Origin: Hydnum rufescens UP504
Lineage: Eukaryota; Basidiomycota; Agaricomycetes; Cantharellales; Hydnaceae
DNA: 64,000 nt
Reading direction: 5' to 3'
Assembly (NCBI GenBank): GCA_014904985.1
Contig: MU128946.1
Coordinates: forward strand, 83,267-147,266
Position 1 is the stretch's first letter; each line of letters opens with the position of its first letter. This document shows positions 12,039 to 22,268 of this stretch, piece after piece. A program made the translations under genes and the position numbers. The notes beneath the pieces are model-generated. The model was not told the DNA's origin, did no database searches, and worked only from the letters and a program-made list of their open reading frames with translations.

Positions 12039-13765
12039 TCAAGCTTCCATCTCCTCATCCTCGCCTTCACTCCTGTCACCATTCCCAGATCCCCCTGCTG
12101 TCAACTCTATAAGCATCTCTGGGTATTTCTCCCTCATCCAATCCTTTTTTAACACCACCTTTGGTGCTTTTGGTATCAGCTCCCTTGCAGCCTTATGCTG
12201 AGCCTTTTCCTCCTGCCACTTGGTGAGCATGGCATCTTGGATGCCCTTAAATTTCTTCCATTCCTTCTCCACCTCCCTCTTCTTCTTTGTTGACTTCTCT
12301 TCACTTGCAATTTGCTCCATATTCTTGGCTACACGCTTTTCAAAAGCCTCGTGGGTGATAAGTCAGCTGAACAAATTTTTAATATGGTGAGTCTTTGGTT
12401 TGTTCTTCTGTTCCTCCTGGGATGCTAGCTGATTCCGAGCTCGTGTCTGTACCATGCCGCTCAGTGCTAGCTGTGCATTGAGGGCATCAAGTGCCCATAC
12501 TACTGCCACCTCTCGCTCCTCTGCTGCCTTCAACTGAGCCCAAACCGCGCTCTCACTCTCCTCCACTTCCTTTTGACTTTGCCATGGCTTTGTTGGTGTC
12601 TTAGTCAGACTCCAATCAACCTTCAGTAAATCAGCTACTCGACCATAAGCATGCTCTGGGAGTTTGAAGGTTGACCGAAGGGGTGATGATGACACTATGA
12701 AACTAGATGATGAGGAGAATGAAAATGAGCTCTCGAGAGCATCTACTGCCCTCCTTTGGGCCCAAGCAAAGGCAGGTGGCATTGCCTGATCTCTAGTAGG
12801 TGTTATGGGTGTGTGGAGTGTGGGATCAAGTCTAGGACCGGGTGCGGGTCAAGGATGATGCCACTATCATCGCGTTCATGCATGTGTATGTCCTGGGACT
12901 CATCGAAGTCATCTGGTGAGTTTTTGTGTTCAAAGTGCTGGGACATGAGCTGATTGTGAAGGTACATCACTCACTTTATGGGGCTGGGGACTGGCAATGG
13001 AAGCTGTGCAGATGTTGAGTGCTCAATGCTTGGTGCAAGCTGCTCAGGGGATATGACATCTGGATTGAATGGCCAGATGCCAGTCTTTGCGAATGATGAG
13101 AGGATTGTCTCTTCCATTAATGCTTGTACATGTGCTGCACCATATACTTGTAAAAAGGTGTCCTTGTCGAGGGTTTTTGGCCAGTTCTTTGCATTCCAGG
13201 CATCCCTAGCTGTCGTCCATGCAGCCTTCAGTGCTGCAAATGCTATGACATCCAGACCTTGGAGGATGTGAGTAGCATGGGCTGGATAGCAAAGGATGAT
13301 GATATTTTTTTCTTGTGCCAGGTGAATAAACTCGATACTCCAGTGTGAGTTGTGTCCGTCCACCCCTAGAAGTCATGGAGCCCCGGCTGCCTTTGTCTCT
13401 GTACGATTGTTGAAATCATTGAGCCAGTCAACGGCAATGTCTGTATTGGTCCAACCATTTTCGGTAATGCAGACTCTGTGGCTAGTGAGTAGAGTTGTTT
13501 TCTTTGAAGCCATGCCTGTTACTCACGAAGCCTTGAGAGGATCACCAATATGCCAATCATCTTTCACCTCCCATGCTTGGAAGATTACTGTCGGCAGAAG
13601 TGAAGTACCATTGGCACAGATTGTCACAATCACACTGACATTTTCGCGATTACCATCACACTGGATGTGCTGACACTTTCTTGTTTTCCTGGTCACCACT
13701 TTAACTGGCTGTCCAGTCCCGAATGGAAAGCCACTCTCATCCATCCCATATTGCATCTACATCCA
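12039..13765 (-). pseudogene. pogo/Fot1-type DDE transposase, N-terminally truncated
   Basis: The minus strand reads, in order: YGMDESGFPFG (first catalytic Asp, near 13,750); KTRKCQHIQCDGNRENVSV; after one in-frame stop near 13,523, SHRVCITENGWTNTDIAVDW; then VDGHNSHWSIEF (second Asp, near 13,355), CYPAHATHILQGLDV, and KTGIWPFNPDVISPEQ. Next come an acidic linker and a Lys/Glu-rich coiled coil with an acidic end (12,782 to 12,039). This is the DDE_1 endonuclease order of pogo/Tigger/Fot1 elements. The N-terminal DNA-binding (CENPB-type) half is absent beyond 13,765. At least three stops interrupt the frame. The stretch is noticeably richer in CpG than its surroundings, which suggests a more recent arrival. 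It would cut and paste at TA targets if intact; TIRs were not located. Confidence 0.8.
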
Positions 13766-13769
13766 CAAC

Positions 13770-15235
13770 CACATCCATTTCACCCTTGGATACTCAACTC
13801 ATATGAATGTATAGCAGCTGGGGCTCCCTTATGGAGATCAAAAAACACAATAGGATGGATGAAACTCCACCTGTACTCCAAGGAAATCCATCAGCTCATC
13901 TCAAGATCTGTGCAGGACCCAAGGAGCTCAGGAATGATGGAGGATGTATCTTCTGAGGAGATCTGAGATCAGATGATTATGCATGAATTATATGACAGTA
14001 TGTCTCTTTTCACTTACAGGCACACAGACAATTGATTGATTATTGATAGTCCTCTGGGAATGCAAGTTGGATAAGTACCCTGATAGTTCTGATGGCTTCA
14101 GTGTGCCTGGGATGGAAATATTTATGACATCATCTATGACTGCTTTCCAAGGGCTCCTTGCCCAAGCACAGGAATATGACCTTAGAGATATCCATTCCCC
14201 AAGAGGAACACCAGGGAAGATCCTCCCCTGGACCTGATGGGGAACACACCTATGATTGGTCAATATCTGATTGGTCATGTGCTGTTTGAGGTGTGTAGAA
14301 AGATTGTATATGTCAAATAATACTGATGCCTGTGCTGTATTGCAGGAAAAAATTTGCATCTCATCCTAAAGATGGATCTCTTCACTCTGAGCCTCATGAA
14401 ACCTTCAGTTCATATTTAACTTGCATCCTGGGTGATGATGCCACCTGAACCATCTGAAAAATCAACAGCATAAAAGGATTGATGGTCCAAGAATTTCCCC
14501 CTGAGATCAAGCCTGCTGGGCCCTCTGGAATGACCTCATAAAAGATAGCTCAAAGATGGGAGGGCATGCACAACATAATGTCTCCATCTTTGTCAAACCA
14601 GAGAGTCCTCAAATAGAGATAAGTGCTCAGAAATATGAACATCCATATGAAGGGAAATATGTTGTGGTCACTCCTGGTGAGTGCACTCTACCATTGTTTT
14701 GAACCTCAATAGCCAGTATCCCTAGATATTCCAAACAATATCCCTGATGAAATCTCAGATTCAATTCTACAGCTTCCACACACCAGTCCTGGGGGCTGGA
14801 GGTGATGGATCCTTCTGCTTCAACCAGTATGAACCACAGATGGTTTTGGTTTTCCAACTGCAAGGTCTTCCTCAACAATTGGAGATGATATACCACTGAT
14901 TGGATGCTGGGAGGGATTGCTACTTTCTCTCAGATGAAAATGATGAATGGATCCCTCTGTGGACTCTAAACTTGGAACCATCATTGTGTTTGCATTATTC
15001 TTCCTGGCTCCTGCTGTGCACAATTTGGTGGCCCTGATGAAATTCAGTGTGATGCTCACTACCAGTATCTGCTTTCAAGACCCATTCAAGCACTTGGAGA
15101 GATGAAGGCATCTTGGGAAAGGTTTCTCTATTGATCAGTGACATGATCAGCAAGGACATTTTGGGTAACTTTATCTCTCTGTTACCCATGAGTTCAGTTG
15201 TTAATGCTTAATGTTTCCCCTAGGATCTATGAAAA
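13770..15235. other. No recognised gene; decayed coding-like traces
   Basis: Short open blocks on + (for example SDGFSVPGMEIFMTSSMTAF at 14,090 and PYEGKYVVVTPGECTL at 14,645) hint at an old protein-coding insertion, but stops occur every few dozen codons and I do not recognise the family. No repeat or RNA gene is visible. Confidence 0.35.
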
Positions 15236-15695
15236 TGTTAAGTGTTGTGAAAAGGATAGGGGGACAATTAGGTAATCAGGTCAAGTGTGCAGGATAGCCC
15301 TTAATACAATTGACAAGAGAGTCATGAAGCAAGGGTTATGTGAGGCTGCAAGAGATGAGTACAAGAGGAAGACCAGCTTCTCAAACACTTAATATGAGCT
15401 GGATGATGATGAGAGTTGCAAGTGATAAATGAGAGCACAAGTGTAGAATTCAATTGGTTTACAATATATTCTCAATCTTCTAAGGAGCAAGTGTACAGGA
15501 GGGACCTACTTATATCTCTAGAGATCAAAAAGGGTTTCTCAATAATGGGGTAGGTTTGAATAATGAAGGAAATGTGTATAATAGGAAATGCTAAGAAAGG
15601 AAGGCACAGTGGTGTAAAGGGGAAGGTCATGCGATGGTGTGATGGACTTGGTTATTCTGCATATGTAATCAAGGTTATGAGTACAACTCATAACA
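15236..15695 (+). mobile_element. Candidate LTR (copia-like), 460 bp
   Basis: The stretch begins TGTTAAGTG and ends CTCATAACA, with the TGTTA...TAACA terminal inverted repeat typical of LTRs. Inside is ATATATTCTCAATCTTCTAA, shared with about 10,030. It is followed by a C-tract and, 150 bp on, by a short spliced ORF, as a 5' LTR would be. No downstream partner LTR is found, and the boundaries are inferred. Confidence 0.5.
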
Positions 15696-15845
15696 GTACC
15701 CCCCCTTTGAGCACAGAGCCCTCAAAGCACATGGTTTGAGGTGTACAAGGTTGGGAGGTTTGGCAGTTTTGGCAGTGGCTGTGAGAGTTTCTATAAAGGA
15801 CAGGTTTGTCACAGATGCTTCTGATTCCATACCACCATCATCAAT

Positions 15846-16291
15846 ATGGTAGACAAGGCTATTCTTGCTTTGATCAAGATGAATGTGGCAATGGCAATCC
15901 CCATGACTGAGGAGGTGGTTGTGACTGCAAAGGTTGAGTTGGCAAAGTGGGAGGTGAGTGAAAAAAAAAATTTGTTTTGCTGGGAGTTTTCATTTGCTGA
16001 TCTGTGGTAAAGCAGCAGGTGCATCCGCAGGGTCAGATGCCTGAGGTTTCACCTCTCATGCCTGAGATGGAGGCAGAACTCACAGGGTGGCAGTTGCAGA
16101 TTGATCAGGTCATGAACAAGGTGGCCCTGCAACACAAACAGGAGGAGGCAGCAATGAAAGTGTTAGAAGAGGCTCATTGCCTTGACACTGAGGCAAAGTG
16201 TGAGGTGGAAGAGGCTGCCAAGCATAAGGCTGGGGCAGAGGTGCCATGGGGTGTTGTCAAGAGACTAGTAAAAAGGTTCTCAGTCTCATAA
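15846..16291 (+). CDS. Small coiled-coil protein, probably one intron; gag-like or unknown
   Basis: Exon 1 (15,846-15,953) encodes exactly 36 codons ending AKVELAKWE. A donor GTGAGT follows at 15,954. Three acceptors AG at 16,012, 16,015 and 16,018 all keep phase 0. Exon 2 runs to the stop at 16,291 and encodes an alternating Glu/Lys/Ala stretch (KQEEAAMKVLEEAHCLDTEA) predicted to be a long helix. The spliced product would be about 127 residues. No catalytic motif is seen. Position just 3' of a candidate LTR makes a truncated gag plausible. The intron is inferred from signals only. Confidence 0.45.
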
Positions 16292-16414
16292 TAGAGGACT
16301 GAGTATTATTGTAGACATACCTAGTAAAAGGTCCTATATACAATATGTAAGAAGAAGAATAAGAGGAACAGTTGTTCTACTTGGCTCACCTCAGTCTTGC
16401 AATAGAGGACTGAG
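16279..16414. repeat. Two copies of a 25-bp imperfect hairpin, 111 bp apart
   Basis: CTCAGTCTCATAATAGAGG then ACTGAG at 16,279-16,303 recurs as CTCAGTCTTGCAATAGAGG then ACTGAG at 16,390-16,414. Each has a CTCAGTC/GACTGAG stem. On the minus strand they lie just after the copia RNase H remnant, where a 3' LTR would start. Confidence 0.65.
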
Positions 16415-16493
16415 GAAAGCCTTCAGGTAAATCTGATATTCTATACAGGTGTGTGGGATGGATATTGTATATATATCCATAGGTGACATACAG

Positions 16494-17215
16494 CTAGCCT
16501 TGATTTCCAACATGCCCACTCAAGGGTGTCTGGATGCCATTCAATCCCATCGCTCTGGTGAGCACACAAAATTGGTCCTTCAGAAGTGGTTTTGTAAGAA
16601 TGTCAGCAAGTTGCTTGTCCATGGGAATGTACTCAAGTGAGATCATCTGGTCTTCCAGTTTCTTGCAAATGAAATGATGCTCAACTTCTAAATGCTTTGT
16701 CCACTCTGAAAATCTCTTGTTATGCACAAGTGCTATGGTGGACTGATTGTCCACATAGAGAACAGTAGGATCTTGTAGCAGAAAGTCAAGATCACTGAGA
16801 AAATGCTGATACCAAAGTGCGTCTCAGGTTCTGTGCATCACTGCCACATACTCCCCTTCAGTGCTGGAGAGCACAACACTGGTCTGCTTCCATGAGCTCC
16901 AACCCACAGGTGCACCACAAAGAATCCAAAGAATCCCAGTAATTGATCATCTGTCCACAAGATCACTGGCCCAATCAGAGTCTGTAAAACAATGGAAGAT
17001 ACTCAAGCCTTTGCCATCAAAGGTGAGACTCACATCCTTTGTTTTGGCCAGGTAACAGTAGACTCACTTTAGAGCACTAAGATGTTCAGTGCCAGGCACA
17101 CTTGCATGTTGGCTGAGATATCCAATGGAAAATGCAAGATCAGGACAGGTTCCAGTCATTGCATACATGGCAGAGCTGTGCCATCTATGAATTTGGCCTC
17201 AGAGGTTGATAGTGA
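16494..17215 (-). pseudogene. Ty1/copia reverse transcriptase C-terminus and RNase H
   Basis: From the right, the minus strand reads MYAMTGTCPDLAFSIGYLSQ and PGTEHLSALK (RT thumb/connection). RNase H blocks follow: FTDSDWASD, CGAPVGWSSWKQTSVVLSSTEGEY, then ALWYQHFLSDL, VLYVDNQSTIALVHN, TKHLEVEHHFI and MDKQLADILTKPL. These are the hallmark blocks of copia RNase H and occur in the right order and spacing. Catalytic acidic residues (D of DSDWA, E of STEGEY, D of VDNQS) are present. Four stops (for example after SALK and in HRT*DALW) kill the frame. Gag, protease, integrase and most of RT are missing. Confidence in the family is high. Confidence 0.88.
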
Positions 17216-17496
17216 TTTGGTGCAGAGGGTGGGGGAGTGGGCTTTGGGGGAGGGAGATATAAGACCTGCAGTGGTGCTGTGGAGGGCCCAGGTTTGTCAG
17301 ACACAGTCTTGGCAATCTTCTTGGGTTGCTTTGGCTGAGTCACTTTTTTGTTGCCTTTTTGCCCCCTTATGGTTCAAGTCCATGTATCCTTTATATCCTG
17401 GAATGTGTAGATCCCAGCACCTCCTTCACTTCAAGCTTTTGCTGCAAGTACAGCAGTATTAACCTGTCATGAGGTCACTGCCACCCCAAGGCCATG

Positions 17497-18190
17497 TCAA
17501 GTGTACCCCGGTGCTTGTTCACTCACAGTGGTGACATGATGGTGGCTCTTTGCCTGAAAGGTTGCCTCCAAAAATCCTTGGCCACACATTCTGGAAAACT
17601 CAACACAAATCTGAAAACCAGCTGCTATATGCACCCACTTTTGTAAATTAATCCCAAGACCTAGGCTTGGAATCAAAAAGGTGCCATTTTGAACCTTGTT
17701 TTGATCTGTTTTGTTGTCAGCCAAAGTCCATTGACCTGTTTCATCATGATGCCATGCTTGCCACCATGCTGTGTACATTGTCTTTGTTTTGTCAGCAGAA
17801 TCAACATGCACCACATTGGAGAAGCAATTGCTGACAATCCACAGGGCAGGGACCATTAAATCATATGCTCCCAAATTGCCATATGTGTAAAGGTTGAATC
17901 CAGGAAGATTGTAGCTATATGATGTGCGACTTTTAGTATGGACTGTGCAGAATATCTTTTCACTTACTCAAAAGCAAGCAACTGTACTTCCTCTAACATT
18001 TCCTTGTCCAGTTTACCAATTCAACTGTTGATAATCCATGGGACATTCTTATCAGTGATCATTTTGTGGGCCTCTGTCACCCTGTATCCTTCCACACATC
18101 AGTTAAGTTTGGCTCATTTCAATAAGTTACCAACTTTTCTCCAGATTTTGCATCAGGTGTCAATGAATATGGCTCTGTTATAATGCCAGG
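17497..18190 (-). pseudogene. TET/JBP-like 2-oxoglutarate/Fe(II) dioxygenase remnant (tentative)
   Basis: The minus strand contains PGFNLYTYGNLGAYDLMVPAL, a block NVVHVDSADKT with an HxD pair, AWWQAWHHDETGQW, FLIPSLGLGINLQ and, 30 residues later, SHHHVTTVSEQAPGYT. HxD, a G-F-x-I-P-x-L-G strand and a downstream His in an HHxT context are the layout of the double-stranded beta-helix dioxygenases that expanded with KDZ transposons in basidiomycetes (TET/JBP family), which oxidise 5-methylcytosine. The frame is open for 125 codons, then decays N-terminally (stops at 17,930-18,190). It is cut after GYT near 17,497. The assignment rests on remembered family pattern and motif order; an unrelated conserved fungal protein remains possible. 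Confidence 0.45.
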
Positions 18191-18680
18191 TATCATTTTT
18201 CCAGCTGTACCCACCCCTTCCATGTGCCCAGTGACAGATATCATCTGCTCCTGTCAGGAATCATAGCAGTGAGTGCTTGGTATCTATAACACTGGACATT
18301 GTTTCATACCTCTCATATTAGTTTATGCTTGTTATACCATCCCTTCCATGCCCCTCCTGCTGGTGGGATAGTGGGAACTGCATGGTAGGTCAATGGCTGC
18401 AATAATTGGAATCAGTGAAGTCAGTACTATGAGCAGCTAAGATCAGGACAGTAGGACTTGATATTTACTCAGACAGATCCAGTACCTCCACTGTGCTTCA
18501 TTACACAGTCCATGACTGTCTTCATCTCATCAAAATCCAGGGCAGTGACTCCAGCCTCCTGACATGGTCTGATAGGCCTATACCATCCTATAAGCAGCAT
18601 CCTGTGGTCAAAGTTACTGTGCCACTCATGAACAGCATATCACTGCATAAATTGCATCTGATTCCATGTCCAGAACCACA
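18191..18680. other. No supported gene; decayed flank of the dioxygenase-like remnant
   Basis: Minus-strand blocks such as HGRGGYSWKNDTWHYNRAIF near 18,200 may be the N-terminal side of the adjoining pseudogene, but stops are frequent. Nothing else is recognised. Confidence 0.3.
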
Positions 18681-18688
18681 TGTACACC
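18681..18688. repeat. Target-site duplication of element A, left copy
   Basis: TGTACACC, identical to 20,353-20,360. It directly abuts ACAATAGGGACAC, the left terminus of element A. Confidence 0.85.
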
Positions 18689-18708
18689 ACAATAGGGACA
18701 CTACTTTG

Positions 18709-18755
18709 GACCTCTTAGGCTGGCTTCCACTACACAGGAAGGGACCTAAGAGGTC
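18709..18755. repeat. Left subterminal hairpin of element A
   Basis: The stem is GACCTCTTAGG / CCTAAGAGGTC and the core is CTGGCTTCCACTACACAGGA. It is inverted relative to the copy at 20,285-20,331. Confidence 0.9.
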
Positions 18756-19127
18756 TCAGACTGCTAAGTAAGTCCAATGCCAATAGAGGCTGCTCACAGG
18801 GTCTGACCCTAGGGTAGCTCATGGAGCCTCATTTTATTGTCCATTGGACCTCCCAGCCTCATGTATAGCAGCTACTGCAGCACAGTAATATGCTTACTGC
18901 TGCTGCTTTAAGGGACTATTGTAGCTGCCCTGGAACTCCATCCCATAGAGAATAAAAGCTGCACATCTTCCTGTAGCTGCTGTTAGTGGCCCAAGGAGCT
19001 GCTCATTCCCCCATCCAGGAGCTGCTCTTCTTACAGAAGCTTCTAGGATTGATATCTTGACTTGCTCATTTCTCCACTTAGCAGCTGCTTGTCTCACAGC
19101 AGCTGCTTGTTGAGGGTTGGGGACTGT

Positions 19128-19250
19128 TGGGGGGTTAGGGTTAGGGTTGGGTTGGGGTTTGGAGTGGGTATGGTTGGGAATCTCTACCCCCATGTCTAGT
19201 AGTATAGTTCATGGTTGGGGACTGTTGGGGGTTGGGGTTTAGGGTTAGGG
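19128..19250. repeat. Telomere-like G/T-rich tract
   Basis: It contains GGTTAGGGTTAGGGTTGGG at about 19,131 and GGTTTAGGGTTAGGGTTG at about 19,233, separated by GGTTGGGGACTGTTGGGG repeats. TTAGGG is the usual fungal telomere unit. It occurs here inside a transposon-like element, so it is interstitial. Confidence 0.75.
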
Positions 19251-19347
19251 TTGAAATTGGGTGGATGAATGTCTACCCCTGGTTGGGGGATGCTGACTAA
19301 TCAGCCTTACATGTGCTGCTGAAGTATGATTAGTCACCAGAAATGTT

Positions 19348-19425
19348 CCAACAGCAGGATTTGAACCTGTGACCTCACTGTAGGGCATCTGGGACTTTGG
19401 CAGCTTAGACCACTGGACTTTCAAC
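19348..19425 (-). tRNA. tRNA-like (Leu/Ser-class) pseudogene or SINE-like head
   Basis: On the minus strand an A-box-like AGTGGTCTAAG is followed about 45 bases later by a canonical B box GGTTCAAATCC within a T-arm (ACAGG / CCTGC). The spacing fits a class II tRNA with a long variable arm. The acceptor stem does not pair well and no anticodon loop is convincing, so it is not a functional tRNA. It sits inside element A, suggesting a captured pol III promoter. Confidence 0.5.
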
Positions 19426-19509
19426 CCCCTCCCACCTACCCATGTTTTTTTGTACTACAAGTAGGCACACTCAAGCCTAAGGTGTATCAGCTAGTTGTGT
19501 AGTAGATTG

Positions 19510-20235
19510 GAGCTGCTATGGAATGGAGAGGAGCTGCTGGCTTTAAATCTCAGTGGCTGCATACTGATATAGCAGCTTATTATTGATCATTATAGGAGCT
19601 GCTAGCTCTCAGTATACCAGTACCTGCTTGAAGCACAGCCACATATCAGCACAGCAGAGCTTATGAGCAGCTCTTTGGAAGTTATATCAGCTGCTATAGA
19701 AGTGATAGGAGTTGCTGCTCTGAATCTCAGCAGCTGCATGCCATATAGCAGCTGATTACTGTTCATTATAGGAGCTGCTCATTCTTGATATACCAGCAGC
19801 TGCTAGGAGCACAGCCACATACCAGCTCTTCTGATGATATATCAGCTGCTATAGGAGCTCCTGGCTCTGAATCTCAGCAGCTGCATGCCATATGGCAGCT
19901 GATTACTGTTCATTATAGGAGCTGCTCATTCTCAACATACCAGCAGCTGCTAGGAGCACAGCCACATACCAGCTTTTCTGATGATATATCAGCTACTTTG
20001 GGATGGGGAGGAGGTGCTGACTCTGAGTCTTAGTAGCTGCATGGGCACATAGCAGCTGATTGTTTTTCATTATAGGAGCTGCTAGCTCTGAGGGTAGCAG
20101 CAGCAGCTGTAAGCACAGCCACACAGCCACAGATTAGGACCTATGAAGAGCTCTTCTGATGATATAGCAGCTACTATAGAATGGATTGGAGCAGCTGGCT
20201 CTCAGTATGACAGCAGGTGCTAGAAGAAAGCCCTG
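19510..20235. repeat. Tandem repeats of about 147 bp, four to five copies
   Basis: The marker CTGATTACTGTTCATTATAGG recurs at about 19,575 (degenerate), 19,752, 19,899 and 20,057. The two central copies are nearly identical and 147 bp apart. Each unit carries CAGCAGCTGCTAGGAGCAC, ACAGCCACATACCAGCTC and TGATGATATATCAGCTGC, so the array is dense in CAGCTG palindromes. Confidence 0.85.
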
Positions 20236-20284
20236 ATAGCAGCTGAATGCTGGTGATTGCAAGAGCTGCTGGATATCAGTGCTG

Positions 20285-20331
20285 GACCTCTTAGGTCCCT
20301 TCCTGCATAGTGAAAGCCAGCCTAAGAGGTC
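20285..20331. repeat. Right subterminal hairpin of element A
   Basis: The reverse complement of this segment matches 18,709-18,755, with the stem GACCTCTTAGG / CCTAAGAGGTC intact on both sides. Confidence 0.9.
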
Positions 20332-20352
20332 AAAGCTTGTTTCCCTGGGCTG

Positions 20353-20360
20353 TGTACACC
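20353..20360. repeat. Target-site duplication of element A, right copy
   Basis: TGTACACC directly after the terminal CCCTGGGCTG. It is identical to the left copy at 18,681-18,688. Confidence 0.85.
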
Positions 20361-21230
20361 TGTCTCCTGGATCCACATATTGATGACCTCACAAATGACT
20401 GGATTATCTTGGTGTAGAACACTTTTGGTGCTATATTCTTCTTGGACCAACAGTTCTGTTTGTTTATCATCCACTTTCACTCAGTGAACCCATATCTGGG
20501 TGGCTTGGCCATAGAAGAATTTGAAGATCTGGAGTACAGGGCTAAGTCTTTCATGTGAATTGTGTCATAATGAACACATACTGTTACCAGATCACAATTG
20601 ATCACAGATTGGATGTACTGCATCAGACCTTCCACAGTCTCCTCCTGGTCATGGATTTGCTTCTAACATTTGGTCTCAGCCATGTCAGATATACAGGGAA
20701 CTAGCATTAGTATTTGATGAAGCTTTTTCCATTGCCCTTTAGACAATGGTCCTGTCCCCTTGTTGTTTGGTAGCTGAGTTTCAGAGATCATTGAAATTTC
20801 AGGTTGAGTAATGTGCAGTGATCACAAAGTGCTGGGGTCACCTGTCAAAGTAACCTCATTGAGGGTACTTTGCAAACTGCCAAAGTTGGCAAAAGTGCCC
20901 TGGTTGAGGACACATTGTACATACAGCTGAAGCATGTGAAAGTGCCCCTATTGAGGATCATGACTGTCACTTGAGTCCATTCACGTGACAGAAGATCAAC
21001 CCCTGGTCTCATATTCTACTGCACCAAGGGCTCTCTCTCTGCTTTAACACTCCAGGCTCTCATCTGATCTGCTTTCCATGCCATGCTGTCAGCAGTCCAG
21101 CATCTTGGTGATGCTCAAAATGTCTGTGACTCTGGTAGCTGGATGCCCAGCAATGGCAAAAGCCAGTTTGCATCCAAATCTCTGACCTTCACTCTCTTAC
21201 ACAATCCTATCCTTCCTTCAGCTCAGTGCA
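20361..21230. other. No recognised gene
   Basis: A decayed minus-strand open stretch (about 20,400-20,600, for example WMINKQTELLVQEEYSTKSV) looks coding-derived, but its family is unknown to me and it contains stops. No RNA gene or repeat is visible. Confidence 0.3.
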
Positions 21231-22106
21231 ATGGAATCTACTGCCATGGATATCAATTTATCACTTATTGATACTGTCCCTCATGCCTGGCCCCTCCATG
21301 CAGGCAAATTTGGGGATGCCTCTTGGACAATAAAATTTCAAAGGTCACCCACCTCAGTCCTGCAGCAAACCTTGAGTGGCATCACATGGAGATGGCCATG
21401 TACTAGTGAATGGTTTCAATGTGTCCCAGACCAGATGGAGGCAGCTGTCATCTCAGAAGCTTCAAAACTTGGAGCCAGCAAAGATCTTTGTGTCATTATG
21501 ATGACATTGGTGAATCACTTTGCTCAGTGGCAGGTTCTCACTATGAAACCTGGTGAGACAAACACTGTTGATTTTGGTTTGACATCCCTCCCTGTCTCTC
21601 CAGAACCTTCAGCCTCTGGCCTGAAGTACAATACCAGATTTTCTGGGGCCTTCCATCAAGCAATGGCAGGCATTTTTATCCTCAACACAATGTTCTGGCT
21701 CCTTGACAATTGTCCACAGAGGTCAAACCTTCCCAAACCTCACCCACTGTATTCCCTCAACCCTATGCCACCAGAATTCCACTCAAAACATCTTGGCAGA
21801 GTCTGCCATCATCTCAGCTGCTGGGAAGACCACATTGTCACATCCAGGTATCTTGTTGATCAGAGACACAGCCCTCAGACACCAGATGTTGTTAATCTGA
21901 GGATCTCTGAGGCCCTGAAAGTCTTGTGCACAACACTGTCCAGCTGGCGATGGGGGAAGGTATTGAGAAATGTTGCCACAGTTGCCATGGGGCTACAGAT
22001 GTTCCATCAACCTGTGGGTGCTGGATACTACATCCATATATATAACAACATTGATCTAGGAAGGATAGGGGGAGTTTTCCAATATTTCAGTGGAGAGCAA
22101 GGTTGA
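21231..22106 (+). CDS. 291-codon ORF of unknown function, possible 5' exon of the next gene
   Basis: This is the longest uninterrupted frame in the left third of the window. The product is about 291 residues, Trp/His-rich, without a signal peptide, obvious membrane segment or catalytic motif that I recognise. The start is the first ATG after several stops. The frame is followed, after a 160-bp gap with an acceptor-like CTTCTCTGCAG at 22,268, by the exons below, so the two may form one gene. Open length in an otherwise stop-ridden region argues that it is or was coding. Confidence 0.45.
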   Translation: MESTAMDINLSLIDTVPHAWPLHAGKFGDASWTIKFQRSPTSVLQQTLSGITWRWPCTSEWFQCVPDQMEAAVISEASKLGASKDLCVIMMTLVNHFAQWQVLTMKPGETNTVDFGLTSLPVSPEPSASGLKYNTRFSGAFHQAMAGIFILNTMFWLLDNCPQRSNLPKPHPLYSLNPMPPEFHSKHLGRVCHHLSCWEDHIVTSRYLVDQRHSPQTPDVVNLRISEALKVLCTTLSSWRWGKVLRNVATVAMGLQMFHQPVGAGYYIHIYNNIDLGRIGGVFQYFSGEQG

Positions 22107-22268
22107 AATGCACCATGCCCTTCTTCTGGCATGTGGCATCAGCCTGATCCTTGTTTTATTTCCTGAGTTGCTCATGACAAAACAGCATGAGTATTCTCAG
22201 CTGGAATTCTGCATGGTGCAGTTTTTTTTTCCCTTGGTTCAGCATCAATTGGCTACTGACTTCTCTGC

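Larger units (their letters stand above)
18689..20352. mobile_element. Element A: 1,664-bp non-autonomous hAT-like element
   Basis: It is bounded by a perfect 8-bp duplication TGTACACC. The inward-reading ends are ACAATAGGGACACTACTTTG (left) and CAGCCCAGGGAAACAAGCTT (right), which continue into homologous 47-bp subterminal hairpins in opposite orientation. An 8-bp duplication with CA-starting TIRs is the hAT superfamily signature. There is no transposase. The interior holds a CAGCTG-rich left arm, a telomere-like G/T tract, a tRNA-like segment and four tandem repeats of about 147 bp. A partial inverted copy (element C) lies at 8.46-9.1 kb. Confidence 0.85.
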
